A stretch of 64,000 nt of DNA from Prinsepia uniflora (GCA_032719365.1 CM064867.1:58282601-58346600), one strand, 5' to 3'; positions 34,963 through 46,529 are shown, counted from the first letter of the stretch. The notes: generated from the sequence alone by a model not told the origin. Translations and numbers: made by a program.

Positions 34963-35596
34963 TGTAACGACCCGTCCCGGGAATTAGGGTTAAGGAAGTG
35001 TTTAAGGCAAGATTAATGAGCTTAATCGGGGGTTAGTTGGTCCCGATAAGGTCGTTAGGGTAGAATGACGATTTTGCCCCTAGTTTGGACAAAAGTTGAC
35101 TTTTAGTTCGGGCGGTCAATTGGGTTTGGACCGATGACCAGGACGTAGTTTAGGACGTCACGAATCCGTAGGCAGGTGGCACGCCCAATTACGACATCCG
35201 AGGAGGAAGTTATGATCTTTGGAAGGTTGAGGGCATAACCGTAATTTGGTTAAAATAGGGGAAAAAAGTTGACTTTTCGTATGATCGGGTTTTGACACAT
35301 TGACCTAGGATGGTTAGGTAGATCTCTTCGTCCTGAGTTCGATGACAGGCGGCACGTATTTATCGGACTTACGATGTGTGAGTTACGGGTCTAGAAAGGG
35401 AGTGGAAAGATCGTAATTTTGGCTTTAAAGGAAGGGCATTTTGGTCTTTGTGCTCTGGGATTGGTGCAACAGAGAGGGACAAATGGAGGGCTGAGATTGA
35501 GACAGTTGTGAGAGAGAAAGGGAGGATTGTGACGTGTGGCAAGGGCCTAGTGGCTTCTAGGCGTGTGCACGGTCCAAATAATTGGGGGTGCCCGTG
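34963..35596 (+). repeat. Solo LTR G, piece 1
   Basis: Contains the U3 start with duplicated TGACTTTT / GGACGTAG...GGACGTCACG modules. It stops at the CCGTG duplication (35592-35596) where LTR H begins. No gene. Confidence 0.85.
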
Positions 35597-36551
35597 TGAC
35601 ACGACCCATCCCAATCCCCCAAGGATTACCATGGAATGTGCCATGCTCCCGTCCGACAAGAGGTGTCAGACAAGGGATAACCTATTGCCATTGCCCAAAC
35701 GGGCTTCCAGAGTGCGTAAGGATCGATGGAGGAGGTGTATGATGTCCCAGTCTCTGCTGCAGTCGCATCCGGAATCAACCTGAAGGGCATTAAAAACAAA
35801 AGCTGTGAGTGGACGAAAATAAACAAATCTGTTTAAAACATTTATAAGACATTTATGCCCCTCAGTAAAATCATATGCATGCACCATCATTTAAAATCAT
35901 ATATCATATAATATGAATCATAAACATAATTTTAGCCACTGCACCATACACTCCAATCCGACATCCCTGATGTCTGACGTCCCTGACGTCTAATAAGGTC
36001 ACAATCACAAGGCTACGCGTGCCACTCGGGTCTCAATTTCCGAGTTCAATCCCCGAACCCCGTTCGGGTACAGCATCCCCGATGCTTAGCGTCATTGACG
36101 CTGGACGTACTAGACGTTCGTGACCTCTCCGGGGTACCTCATCCGGAGGAGACAATATAATATGGAAGGATCTATACAGTGCAGTACCAAATACATTTTA
36201 TTGATATCCAAATGCAAAGCATATATATATACATAGATAAAATCCAAACCAATCTTTTAAGTTCCATCACACGGGTCTCAAGCCCAAATACCTTGAAACG
36301 TGCCATTAGCATAATTTCAATATCATCAAAACCATTATAAGTCCAAATAGTTGATTTAATTCCAAAATCATTTATTCGATTCCATTTTAGGGTCCCCGAC
36401 CCGAATCACATGAATAAATCAACTAGGCCCCTGGCCCGATTTCATAAGTTAACTGGCCCCTGGCCTGAATTCATAAGTCCACTGGGCCCCCGGCCCGAAT
36501 TCACAAGTTAACTGGGCCCCTGGCCCAATTCATAAGTTAACTGGGCCCCTG

Positions 36552-39446
36552 TGTCAGGACCCGTCCCAAATATCACCTCGATACTCGGGATGAACCCTGC
36601 TCCCGTCTGACAATCACACTTACAAAACCAAAATAAACTTAATACAACTATAAGCATAACCATCAGACGAAGGAGTAAATATATACAACAGTAAGTCAGA
36701 GCATAGTTCTACAAAATGGGCACCAAAAGTCCTACAAGTCTAAGTCCGCAACGGAAGAACGTCGGAAGCCCTATGCCTCGATCTCTGCCTCAACGTTCAC
36801 CCCGGCGCTATCACCACGACCTGGAGGGAAAATTAAAAAAAACAAAAGGTGTGAGTGGACCAAGAAGAATAAAAGTTTTAAAACCGTTTACCGGCAAATC
36901 AACGTAAGGAAAATAAAATCATTTGTTCCCTCCGGTTTAAAACCAGGCATGCCAATGAAGTATTAGAAAATCATAATATGAAAAACATAAGAAACAGAGA
37001 CACTATAAATACCATAAGAAACAGATACACTATAAAACATCATAAGAAACCAGAGTATAACCCGATCAAACCTGCTGGACCTATCCGAGTCTTTAAACTC
37101 AACCAGGCCTCACATATAAATCCGAGTCTTTAAACTCCCGAGTCTTTAAACTCAATAGGCCTATGGGGGTAATATCATAATATCCGAGTCTTTAAACTCC
37201 CGAGTCTTTAAACTCAATCCGGGCCCGTCCCCCATCAATATCAATCCGGGTCTTTAAACCCATATCCAGATCCAGCAAATCCAATCCATATCCAGTGTAA
37301 AACCAGTTCAAAATCCATCACCAAATCCGAATTCGAAATCCCCGGTTTGAAGCCCTTCCGGCGTTCAAAACCGACATTCCGAACCCAAATCCGGAAAATC
37401 CATTTCCATACTAAAAACCATAGGAAATCCCTAACCATGTTTCATAACCCATTTACCATCATCAGAAAACAGTTATAGGGTGAATTTCTCAAATATGGCA
37501 TCAAAATCTGAAAATCGGCCTTTTCTCGAAAAACGTGTAAAACCCCGAAAATATCTCGAAAAACGTGCAAACATCTCAATCACGAATAACCATCATGTAA
37601 AACATAAAAACACACATAGAATCATAAAACAGTAATTAAAACAGTTTGGCATGCTCGGAAATAAGAAAAAGTCCACTCACAGTTTACGACACGTCACTCG
37701 CGCTCCGTGCGCTCCTCAACCGTCTCCGGTGTCTCCCGTCCTGTCAATAGATACCAAATAGGGTCACAATAACATTAAGGATACCTTCCCTATTTTCCCC
37801 AATTTTTCGGGAATTTAATAATATTTTAATCATAAATCCTAAATCGTACGGATTTCCGAACCATTCCGTAACACCGTCCGATTAACCCGAAAACTATACC
37901 ATTGGACTCCTTAGGACATTTAGAGTTAAACTCATGTTGGACGTTTAACCGGATTCCTTCCCACGCGCCGCCCAAAGTGGCTGCGCGTGGGCCTCACGCG
38001 CCTGCTACAGTCACCTTCAACCTCGAGTCACCCGGTTCAACACAGTTGAACCGGCGTGACCGGTTCTCCGCCGTTCACCCACCATTCTTCTCCATTTCAA
38101 TCCCACTAGCTTCGTCCAGTTCCCTGCAATCAAACCCAATCCTAAAATCCAGCAATCACGGCCTAGAACCCTTCGTCTTCAACCTCGAAAAACCTTGCCG
38201 TGAGCTCTGTTTTCCTTCCCGGCCGTCCACAGCTTCCCCCTTCACGGTGGTGATACCAGCACCACCCTAGGACCTTACTGAGTCCTACCCAACTCACAGA
38301 ATCCGTCGATTCATCCCCGAAGTCCACGACTTCAAGTTTGAAATCACGGCCAAAACAGAGTATTGGATACTCGCCGTCGAACCACCAGCCACCGTGAACC
38401 TCCCGTCACGGCAACCACCACAAACGACGCCTAAGACCTCCCTGAACAACACCCTGACTTCCTAATCCCTCGACTCTAAGCCCATCATCACGACTTTGCA
38501 TTTGAAAAATCCACGAAAAACAGAGTAAACGGGCTTACCTTTCGATTCCGGCGCCGCCGTGAGAACCGTCAACCACCACCGTGCTCGTGGGACTCCCCTC
38601 AACCTCCTGAGTCTCCTACCGCCCTGGTTTGCCTCACCACACGACACAACAGCCTCCACCGTCCACGATCTTCTCTGTTTTCCTCACACGTTCGCCGCAC
38701 CACCACCGTGCCGCCGTGCACGATTCCAATCCCAAAACGCGATCAACACCTCACCCACGTCTCTCTGTCACTCTCACCAGTCACTCCTCACTCTCCCTGG
38801 CCTCCAGATCGATCACCGCCTCACCCAATCTCCTCTCTGTTTTCTGTGCTTCAAACCCAAACACGGTTTGATTTTTGTACAAGGTGTGGCCGTGCACACT
38901 TGAGTTCCTCCTGGAACCATCTAGGGTCCCCCACGTGTCCCTCAGCAATAGGCCAGCCCAAAATATCTGCCACTTGCCCTTATCTGATTGGGCTGAGGAA
39001 AAATGACCAAAATGCCCCTCCTGCACAAAATTACCATTTTGCCCTCAGACTTTCCAGACCCGTATCTTTTCCGTCCGACGTCCGATGACAGCGTGCCGCC
39101 TGTCGTTGAACTCAGGACGTCGAGACCTATCCAACGGTCCTCGGTCTACGTGAAAATCACACATCCTCCAAAAAGTCAACATTTTCCCTTTTAGCTCAAA
39201 ATTACGGTAACGCCCTCAACCTTCCGTACATCATAACTTCTCCTCCGATTGTCCGAATCGAACCTGCCGCCTGTCTACGGACTCGTGACGTCCTAACCTA
39301 CGTCACGGTCAAGGGCTAACACTCATCCAATCAATCGTACAAAAAGTCAACTTTTCATTTACTATTCACAGGGGCAAAATCGTCCTTTTTACAAAACTTC
39401 ACAGAAATTACATTTTTTACCCTTCCCGTAGGTACGGGTTGTTACA
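36552..39446 (-). repeat. A1 3' LTR
   Basis: 2895 bp; on the minus strand TGTAACAACCC...GGTCCTGACA. Identical to the 5' LTR except for about two bases. It contains the hairpin array (about 37087-37261), the GC-rich stem block (about 37961-38002) and the U3 modules near the 39446 end. Frames such as 38559-38903 recur in every copy of this LTR and look like chance frames. Confidence 0.95.
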
Positions 39447-39460
39447 ATCTACCCCCCTAA
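39447..39460 (-). other. A1 polypurine tract
   Basis: The minus strand reads TTAGGGGGGTAGAT directly before the 3' LTR. Confidence 0.88.
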
Positions 39461-39481
39461 AAAGAATTTCGTCCCCGAAAT

Positions 39482-42400
39482 TCAGTGAAATAAATAAGGG
39501 TACTGTTCTCGCATCAAGGCCTCGGGTTCCCAAGTAGCTTCTTCGACCTGATGATTCCTCCACAATACCTTCACTAAGGGAACCGTCTTCCTTCGCAACA
39601 CTTTATCCTTCCGATCCAAGATTGCAACAGGTTGCTCTTCAAAACTTAAGTCTTCCCTCAGTTCCACTGGTTGTGCTTCCAAAACATGCGAATCATCTCG
39701 AATATATTTCCGAAGCATGGAAACATGAAAGACATTATGTACCTTTTCCAAATCTGCTGGTAAGGCCAACCGATAAGCTACAGGACCAATCCGCTCCAAA
39801 ATCTCATACGGTCCAATGTAACGAGGACTCAACTTCCCTCGTCTGCCAAATCGTACAATTCCTTTCCAAGGAGATAGCTTCAGGAAAACCCAGTCTCCAA
39901 CAGCAAACTCCAAGTCCCTGATCCTACGGTCAGCGTAGCTCTTTTGGCGGTCCTGCGCTGCTTTCAATCGATCCCTAATCAATGCCACTTTTTCCTGAGT
40001 AAGCTCCACCAGCTCAGAAGTAGTCAACCTCCTCTCACCAACCTCAGTCCAACACAGTGGAGTCCGACACTGCCGTCCATACAAAGCCTCATAAGGAGCC
40101 ATCCCAATGCTCTCCTGAAAACTATTATTGTAGGCGAACTCCATCAAAGGCAGATGTGATTCCCAAGTACCCTGAAACTGAAGCACACAAGCTCGCATCA
40201 TATCCTCGAGAATCTGAATAGTCCGCTCAGACTGCCCATCAGTCTGAGGATGAAAAGCAGTACTGAAGTGTAATTTAGTCCCAAAAGCTTCCTGTAAGCT
40301 CTGCCAAAATCGAGAAGTGAATCTCGGATCTCTATCAGATACTATCGACTCCGGAGTCCCATGTAATCGAATAATCTCATTAATAAACAACTGTGCAAAC
40401 TGTTCCAGCCTGAAGTTCTCCCGTACTGGCAAGAAATGAGCAGACTTCGTAAGTCGATCCACAACAACCCACACACCATCGTGTCCCTTCGGTGTTCTCG
40501 GAAGCTTGAACACAAAATCCATAGTCAAGTGATCCCATTTCCACTCGGGAATCGGCAAAGGTTGCATCGCTCCATAAGGTCTCTGCCGCTCGGCTTTTAC
40601 CTGTTGACAAATCAAACATCTACTGACATACTCTGCAATTTCACGTTTCATCCCTGACCACCAGTAATGCTCTCGAAGTGTACGATACATCTTGGTCCCA
40701 CCAGGGTGCATCGCATAAGCTGAACAGTGAGCCTCATCCAGTATCACCTTCTTCAAAACTTCATCCTCAGGTACACACAACCGTCCATTCTTAACCAAGG
40801 CTCCGTCCTCACGGATCTCAAAATCCTGTCTTTCTCCAGCCTCGACCTCAATCCGAATGATGCCCAGAATAGGGTCCTCAAACTGAGCATCAATCACCTG
40901 ATCAATCAAAACGGGTCGCACATGGAAACTCGCTAGGAGGGCTCCCTGATCATCCACAGTCAACTCTACTCCCAACTTACGGAGCTCAACCAACAAAGGT
41001 AACCGTACTGTCCTCAAATGCGACAAAGATCCAGCTGACTTCCTGCTCAGAGCATCGGCTACCACATTAGCCTTCCCTGGATGATACTCAATAGTACAGT
41101 CGTAGTCCTTAAGTAACTCCAACCAACGGCGCTGTCTGAGGTTCAATTCCTTTTGAGTGAACAAATACTTCAAACTCTTGTGGTCCGTAAAGATCCTGCA
41201 CTTCTCACCGTACAAGTAATGTCGCCAAATTTTCAATGCATGAACCACCGCAGCCAGTTCCAAGTCATGTGTAGGGTAGTTCACCTCATGGGGTTTCAAT
41301 TGCCGGGAAGCATAAGCAATCACTTTCCCGTGCTGCATCAAGACACAACCCAAACCTTGTAAAGAAGCGTCACTGTACACATCGAACTCCCCACTATCAT
41401 CTGGAAGGGCTAACACAGGAGCAGATGTTAACCGCCTTTTAAGCTCCTGGAAACTCTGTTCACAGTTCTCATCCCACTCAAATCGAACTCCCTTCCGTGT
41501 CAACCTCGTCAATGGTGCTGCAAGAATAGAAAAGCCCTCAATAAAACGCCGGTAATATCCTGCCAAACCCAGAAAACTCCGAATTTCCGTCACCGTCTTA
41601 GGCTGTTCCCAATTGGCTACCGCCTCAAATTTCTGAGGATCCACACGAATGCCCTCGGCCGAAATCACATGGCCAAGAAATCCAACACTGGTCAACCAGA
41701 ACTGACACTTACTGAGCTTCGCATACAACTGATGCTCCCTCAACGTTTTAAGCACGATCCTCAGATGTTTCTCATGCGCCTTCGCACTCTTCGAATACAC
41801 CAAAATATCATCAATGAAAACAATCACAAAACGATCCAAGTAGGGCCGGAACACTCGGTTCATAAGGTCCATAAAAGCTGCTGGGGCATTAGTCAAACCA
41901 AAAGGCATCACCACAAACTCATAGTGACCGTACCTGGTCCGGAAAGCTGTCTTCGGTATATCCTCCTCTTTAACCCGTAACTGGTGATAGCCGGAGCGAA
42001 GATCAATCTTCGAGAAATACTGTGCTCCCTTGAGCTGGTCAAACAAATCATCAATCCGGGGTAGGGGATACTTATTCCGAATAGTTACCTTATTCAGTTG
42101 CCTGTAATCCACACACAACCTCAATCCTCCGTCCTTTTTCTTGACAAACAAAACAGGTGCTCCCCAAGGTGACATACTCGGTCGAATAAATCCTATACCG
42201 ACCAACTCTTGCAACTGGGCCTTAAGTTCCCTCAATTCGGCAGGTGCCATACGATAAGGAGTCTGAGAAATAGGCTGTGTACCTGGTAGAAGCTCAATCG
42301 TAAACTCAAGATCTCGGTGTGGGGGTAGTCCTGGCAACTCCTCGGGAAAAACATCGGGAAACTCCCGTACCACTGGTATATCCTCCGCCCTCTCTGGCGT

Positions 42401-43933
42401 AGCACGTGTATCCACCACATGAGCTAAGTAACCCTGGCACCCCTTCCGTAACAGTTTACTAGCCTCGAGTGCCGAAATAACTCCCGTAGGAAGTGCACGC
42501 TGATCCCCCTGAAATGTAGTCTCTGATAATCCGGGACTCCGAAAAGTCACTCTCCTATCGAAACATTCGATAGAAGCATGATGTCTCGTCAACCAGTCCA
42601 TACCCAAGATCACATCAAAGTCCCGTAAATCCAAGAGTAATAAATCTGCCAGTAACTCCACCTGGCCTACCAGTACCGGACACTCTCTCAAGACCTGAGT
42701 CACTACCAACACCTCCCCAGTAGGTGTACTCACTCCTAACGCACAATCCAAAGTAGACACCTCCCTCTCCTTAACCAGACTACAACTCCGAGCTACAAAT
42801 GAATGGGTAGCCCCGGGATCTATCAAAGTAAAAACAGTGTGACCAAGTATGGTGAGTGTACCTGTCACCACTCCCGGTGTTGACCTAGCCTCCTGCTGAG
42901 TCATCGCAAAAACTCGCGCCTGTGGTCCCGATGACCTACCGCGCCCTCTGGAACTGCTCGTGGCACCACCGCCACCCCTAGGGCCTGCCGCCCCTGATAC
43001 TGATGCAGTACTCCGCCCGGGTTCTGCTGCACCTCTACCTGCTCCACCCTCCGGAGCTAACAATGGGCACTCCCGACGGAAATGTCCTCGCTCCCCACAG
43101 TAGAAGCAAGTGTCTCTACCGGGTCCACCGGTATGCCTCCCTGTCGAAGCCACTGAAGTCGCACTCGCCTGAGGAGTCGGCTGTGACCTAGCTCCTCGAA
43201 ATCCTGAGCCCTGAAAACTGCCTGGTCTGCCATACCGGGCTCCGCCAGCCGATAGTGATCCACCAAAATTACCCCGTTTCGGGGGCCTCTGACTCGATGC
43301 TCCTGGGAATGACTGCTCCCGGCGTCGAACACTGCCCGAATACTGTGATCGAGCAGGTAAACTGGCCTCCACCCTGACAGCAGCATCAGACAACTCTCGG
43401 AAAGTAGCAAAAGAGCCGGCTGTCACTATGGCCCTGATCTCTCCCCGGAGACCCAACTCAAACCGGCAGCACTTCTCCGCCTCAGTCGCCACAAATGCCG
43501 GAGCAAAACGAGATAGCATCTGGAACCTCTGCTCATACTCAGCCACTGTCAAGTTTCCTTGCTTCAAGTGAAGGAATTCCGCTTCCTTCGCATCCCTGAA
43601 AGAACGGGGATAGTACTGATCTAGAAACCTCTCCCGGAAAGTCTCCCAGGTCACAGTATGTGCATCCCAGCCGGACAGTTCCAGCGTATACCACCACTCG
43701 TAGGCAGCTCCATCCAACAGAAAAGTGGCTAACAACACCCGATCCTCGGGAGGACAGTGCATCACCCCAAAAATACGCTCGAGTCGGGTGATCCATCGGT
43801 GAGCTTCCTCGGGATCAGCCCCACCGCTGAACGTAGTAGCCCCAAGCCTCTGGGCTCTCTCGATCGAAGCGCTCTCAGTCCCTCTCGCCGCTTCATCTTC
43901 AGGTCGTGGAGGGGGTTCACGTCTCGGAGGCAT
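39482..43933 (-). CDS. gag-pol: A1 gag-pol polyprotein (gypsy chromovirus, Tekay/Del-like)
   Basis: A single uninterrupted frame; the polyprotein would be cut into capsid, protease, RT-RNase H and integrase. Residues here are counted from the TTG codon at 43939, which heads the longest open frame. The first ATG is codon 3 (43933) and opens with MPPRR, so I start there (1483 aa). Order: gag with the retrotransposon-gag fold (about 40-195), CCHC zinc knuckle C278-C281-H286-C291, protease with D374-P-G where D-S/T-G is usual, RT with D646 and FIDD 708-711, RNase H with D857, E894 and D919, integrase zinc-binding H1071/H1078/C1108/C1111, D1141-D1202-E1238 (D35E), GPY 1376-1378, and a C-terminal chromodomain-like segment (about 1436-1484, VEEATWE). 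No stop or frameshift. Gag and pol share one frame, so cleavage rather than frameshifting would release products. Stop TGA at 39482. Confidence 0.96.
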   Translation of the reverse strand: MPPRREPPPRPEDEAARGTESASIERAQRLGATTFSGGADPEEAHRWITRLERIFGVMHCPPEDRVLLATFLLDGAAYEWWYTLELSGWDAHTVTWETFRERFLDQYYPRSFRDAKEAEFLHLKQGNLTVAEYEQRFQMLSRFAPAFVATEAEKCCRFELGLRGEIRAIVTAGSFATFRELSDAAVRVEASLPARSQYSGSVRRREQSFPGASSQRPPKRGNFGGSLSAGGARYGRPGSFQGSGFRGARSQPTPQASATSVASTGRHTGGPGRDTCFYCGERGHFRRECPLLAPEGGAGRGAAEPGRSTASVSGAAGPRGGGGATSSSRGRGRSSGPQARVFAMTQQEARSTPGVVTGTLTILGHTVFTLIDPGATHSFVARSCSLVKEREVSTLDCALGVSTPTGEVLVVTQVLRECPVLVGQVELLADLLLLDLRDFDVILGMDWLTRHHASIECFDRRVTFRSPGLSETTFQGDQRALPTGVISALEASKLLRKGCQGYLAHVVDTRATPERAEDIPVVREFPDVFPEELPGLPPHRDLEFTIELLPGTQPISQTPYRMAPAELRELKAQLQELVGIGFIRPSMSPWGAPVLFVKKKDGGLRLCVDYRQLNKVTIRNKYPLPRIDDLFDQLKGAQYFSKIDLRSGYHQLRVKEEDIPKTAFRTRYGHYEFVVMPFGLTNAPAAFMDLMNRVFRPYLDRFVIVFIDDILVYSKSAKAHEKHLRIVLKTLREHQLYAKLSKCQFWLTSVGFLGHVISAEGIRVDPQKFEAVANWEQPKTVTEIRSFLGLAGYYRRFIEGFSILAAPLTRLTRKGVRFEWDENCEQSFQELKRRLTSAPVLALPDDSGEFDVYSDASLQGLGCVLMQHGKVIAYASRQLKPHEVNYPTHDLELAAVVHALKIWRHYLYGEKCRIFTDHKSLKYLFTQKELNLRQRRWLELLKDYDCTIEYHPGKANVVADALSRKSAGSLSHLRTVRLPLLVELRKLGVELTVDDQGALLASFHVRPVLIDQVIDAQFEDPILGIIRIEVEAGERQDFEIREDGALVKNGRLCVPEDEVLKKVILDEAHCSAYAMHPGGTKMYRTLREHYWWSGMKREIAEYVSRCLICQQVKAERQRPYGAMQPLPIPEWKWDHLTMDFVFKLPRTPKGHDGVWVVVDRLTKSAHFLPVRENFRLEQFAQLFINEIIRLHGTPESIVSDRDPRFTSRFWQSLQEAFGTKLHFSTAFHPQTDGQSERTIQILEDMMRACVLQFQGTWESHLPLMEFAYNNSFQESIGMAPYEALYGRQCRTPLCWTEVGERRLTTSELVELTQEKVALIRDRLKAAQDRQKSYADRRIRDLEFAVGDWVFLKLSPWKGIVRFGRRGKLSPRYIGPYEILERIGPVAYRLALPADLEKVHNVFHVSMLRKYIRDDSHVLEAQPVELREDLSFEEQPVAILDRKDKVLRRKTVPLVKVLWRNHQVEEATWEPEALMREQYPYLFH

Positions 43934-44000
43934 GATCAATCGTACGCTGAAAGAGGCATAGAGTTAGTATAACAACCTAGACCCAACACAAATTGACACA

Positions 44001-44017
44001 ACCTGGCTCTGATACCA
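44001..44017 (-). other. A1 primer-binding site (tRNA-iMet)
   Basis: The minus strand reads TGGTATCAGAGCCAGGT, two bases inside the 5' LTR. A short untranslated leader (43934-44000) separates it from the first ATG. Confidence 0.95.
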
Positions 44018-44288
44018 ATTGTCAGGACCCGTCCCAAATATCACCTCGATACTCGGGATGAACCCTGCTCCCGTCTGACAATCACACTTACAAAACCAAA
44101 ATAAACTTAATACAACTATAAGCATAACCATCAGACGAAGGAGTAAATATATACAACAGTAAGTCAGAGCATAGTTCTACAAAATGGGCACCAAAAGTCC
44201 TACAAGTCTAAGTCCGCAACGGAAGAACGTCGGAAGCCCTATGCCTCGATCTCTGCCTCAACGTTCACCCCGGCGCTATCACCACGAC

Positions 44289-45148
44289 CTGGAGGGAAAA
44301 TTAAAAAAAACAAAAGGTGTGAGTGGACCAAGAAGAATAAAAGTTTTAAAACCGTTTACCGGCAAATCAACGTAAGGAAAATAAAATCATTTGTTCCCTC
44401 CGGTTTAAAACCAGGCATGCCAATGAAGTATTAGAAAATCATAATATGAAAAACATAAGAAACAGAGACACTATAAATACCATAAGAAACAGATACACTA
44501 TAAAACATCATAAGAAACCAGAGTATAACCCGATCAAACCTGCTGGACCTATCCGAGTCTTTAAACTCAACCAGGCCTCACATATAAATCCGAGTCTTTA
44601 AACTCCCGAGTCTTTAAACTCAATAGGCCTATGGGGGTAATATCATAATATCCGAGTCTTTAAACTCCCGAGTCTTTAAACTCAATCCGGGCCCGTCCCC
44701 CATCAATATCAATCCGGGTCTTTAAACCCATATCCAGATCCAGCAAATCCAATCCATATCCAGTGTAAAACCAGTTCAAAATCCATCACCAAATCCGAAT
44801 TCGAAATCCCCGGTTTGAAGCCCTTCCGGCGTTCAAAACCGACATTCTGAACCCAAATCCGGAAAATCCATTTCCATACTAAAAACCATAGGAAATCCCT
44901 AACCATGTTTCATAACCCATTTACCATCATCAGAAAACAGTTATAGGGTGAATTTCTCAAATATGGCATCAAAATCTGAAAATCGGCCTTTTCTCGAAAA
45001 ACGTGTAAAACCCCGAAAATATCTCGAAAAACGTGCAAACATCTCAATCACGAATAACCATCATGTAAAACATAAAAACACACATAGAATCATAAAACAG
45101 TAATTAAAACAGTTTGGCATGCTCGGAAATAAGAAAAAGTCCACTCAC
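44289..45148 (-). other. Predicted leader intron inside the A1 5' LTR
   Basis: On the minus strand, AAACT|GTGAGT at 45148 matches the donor consensus fully. A long U-rich tract ends in CCCTCCAG|GTCGTG at 44289. Length is 860 bp. CTGTGAGTGGAC (45150-45139) is inverted just before the acceptor, and the hairpin array lies inside. Removal would leave a spliced leader leading to the primer site and gag. Transcript data are needed to confirm it. Confidence 0.5.
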
Positions 45149-46529
45149 AGTTTACGACACGTCACTCGCGCTCCGTGCGCTCCTCAACCGTCTCCGGTGT
45201 CTCCCGTCCTGTCAATAGATACCAAATAGGGTCACAATAACATTAAGGATACCTTCCCTATTTTCCCCAATTTTTCGGGAATTTAATAATATTTTAATCA
45301 TAAACCCTAAATCGTACGGATTTCCGAACCATTCCGTAACACCGTCCGATTAACCCGAAAACTATACCATTGGACTCCTTAGGACATTTAGAGTTAAACT
45401 CATGTTGGACGTTTAACCGGATTCCTTCCCACGCGCCGCCCAAAGTGGCTGCGCGTGGGCCTCACGCGCCTGCTACAGTCACCTTCAACCTCGAGTCACC
45501 CGGTTCAACACAGTTGAACCGGCGTGACCGGTTCTCCGCCGTTCACCCACCATTCTTCTCCATTTCAATCCCACTAGCTTCGTCCAGTTCCCTGCAATCA
45601 AACCCAATCCTAAAATCCAGCAATCACGGCCTAGAACCCTTCGTCTTCAACCTCGAAAAACCTTGCCGTGAGCTCTGTTTTCCTTCCCGGCCGTCCACAG
45701 CTTCCCCCTTCACGGTGGTGATACCAGCACCACCCTAGGACCTTACTGAGTCCTACCCAACTCACAGAATCCGTCGATTCATCCCCGAAGTCCACGACTT
45801 CAAGTTTGAAATCACGGCCAAAACAGAGTATTGGATACTCGCCGTCGAACCACCAGCCACCGTGAACCTCCCGTCACGGCAACCACCACAAACGACGCCT
45901 AAGACCTCCCTGAACAACACCCTGACTTCCTAATCCCTCGACTCTAAGCCCATCATCACGACTTTGCATTTGAAAAATCCACGAAAAACAGAGTAAACGG
46001 GCTTACCTTTCGATTCCGGCGCCGCCGTGAGAACCGTCAACCACCACCGTGCTCGTGGGACTCCCCTCAACCTCCTGAGTCTCCTACCGCCCTGGTTTGC
46101 CTCACCACACGACACAACAGCCTCCACCGTCCACGATCTTCTCTGTTTTCCTCACACGTTCGCCGCACCACCACCGTGCCGCCGTGCACGATTCCAATCC
46201 CAAAACGCGATCAACACCTCACCCACGTCTCTCTGTCACTCTCACCAGTCACTCCTCACTCTCCCTGGCCTCCAGATCGATCACCGCCTCACCCAATCTC
46301 CTCTCTGTTTTCTGTGCTTCAAACCCAAACACGGTTTGATTTTTGTACAAGGTGTGGCCGTGCACACTTGAGTTCCTCCTGGAACCATCTAGGGTCCCCC
46401 ACGTGTCCCTCAGCAATAGGCCAGCCCAAAATATCTGCCACTTGCCCTTATCTGATTGGGCTGAGGAAAAATGACCAAAATGCCCCTCCTGCACAAAATT
46501 ACCATTTTGCCCTCAGACTTTCCAGACCC

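Noticed and set aside
38559..39088. Overlapping 114- and 126-codon frames, repeated at 46027-46556
   Set aside because: They are inside the A1 LTRs in antisense and are duplicated only because the LTRs are. Similar frames in the solo A copy vary in length.
43934..43939. TTG at 43939 (and at 56799) as the start of gag-pol
   Set aside because: TTG is an unlikely plant start. The in-frame ATG two codons later opens with MPPRR in both elements.
44006..44017. GCTCTGATACCA as part of a tRNA gene
   Set aside because: Only the 3' tRNA complement is present, directly beside an LTR end, so it is a primer-binding site.
44289..45150. The inverted GTGAGTGGAC/GTCCACTCAC pair as terminal repeats of a MITE
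   Set aside because: No target duplication flanks it, and it is at the same place in LTR families that were inserted independently.
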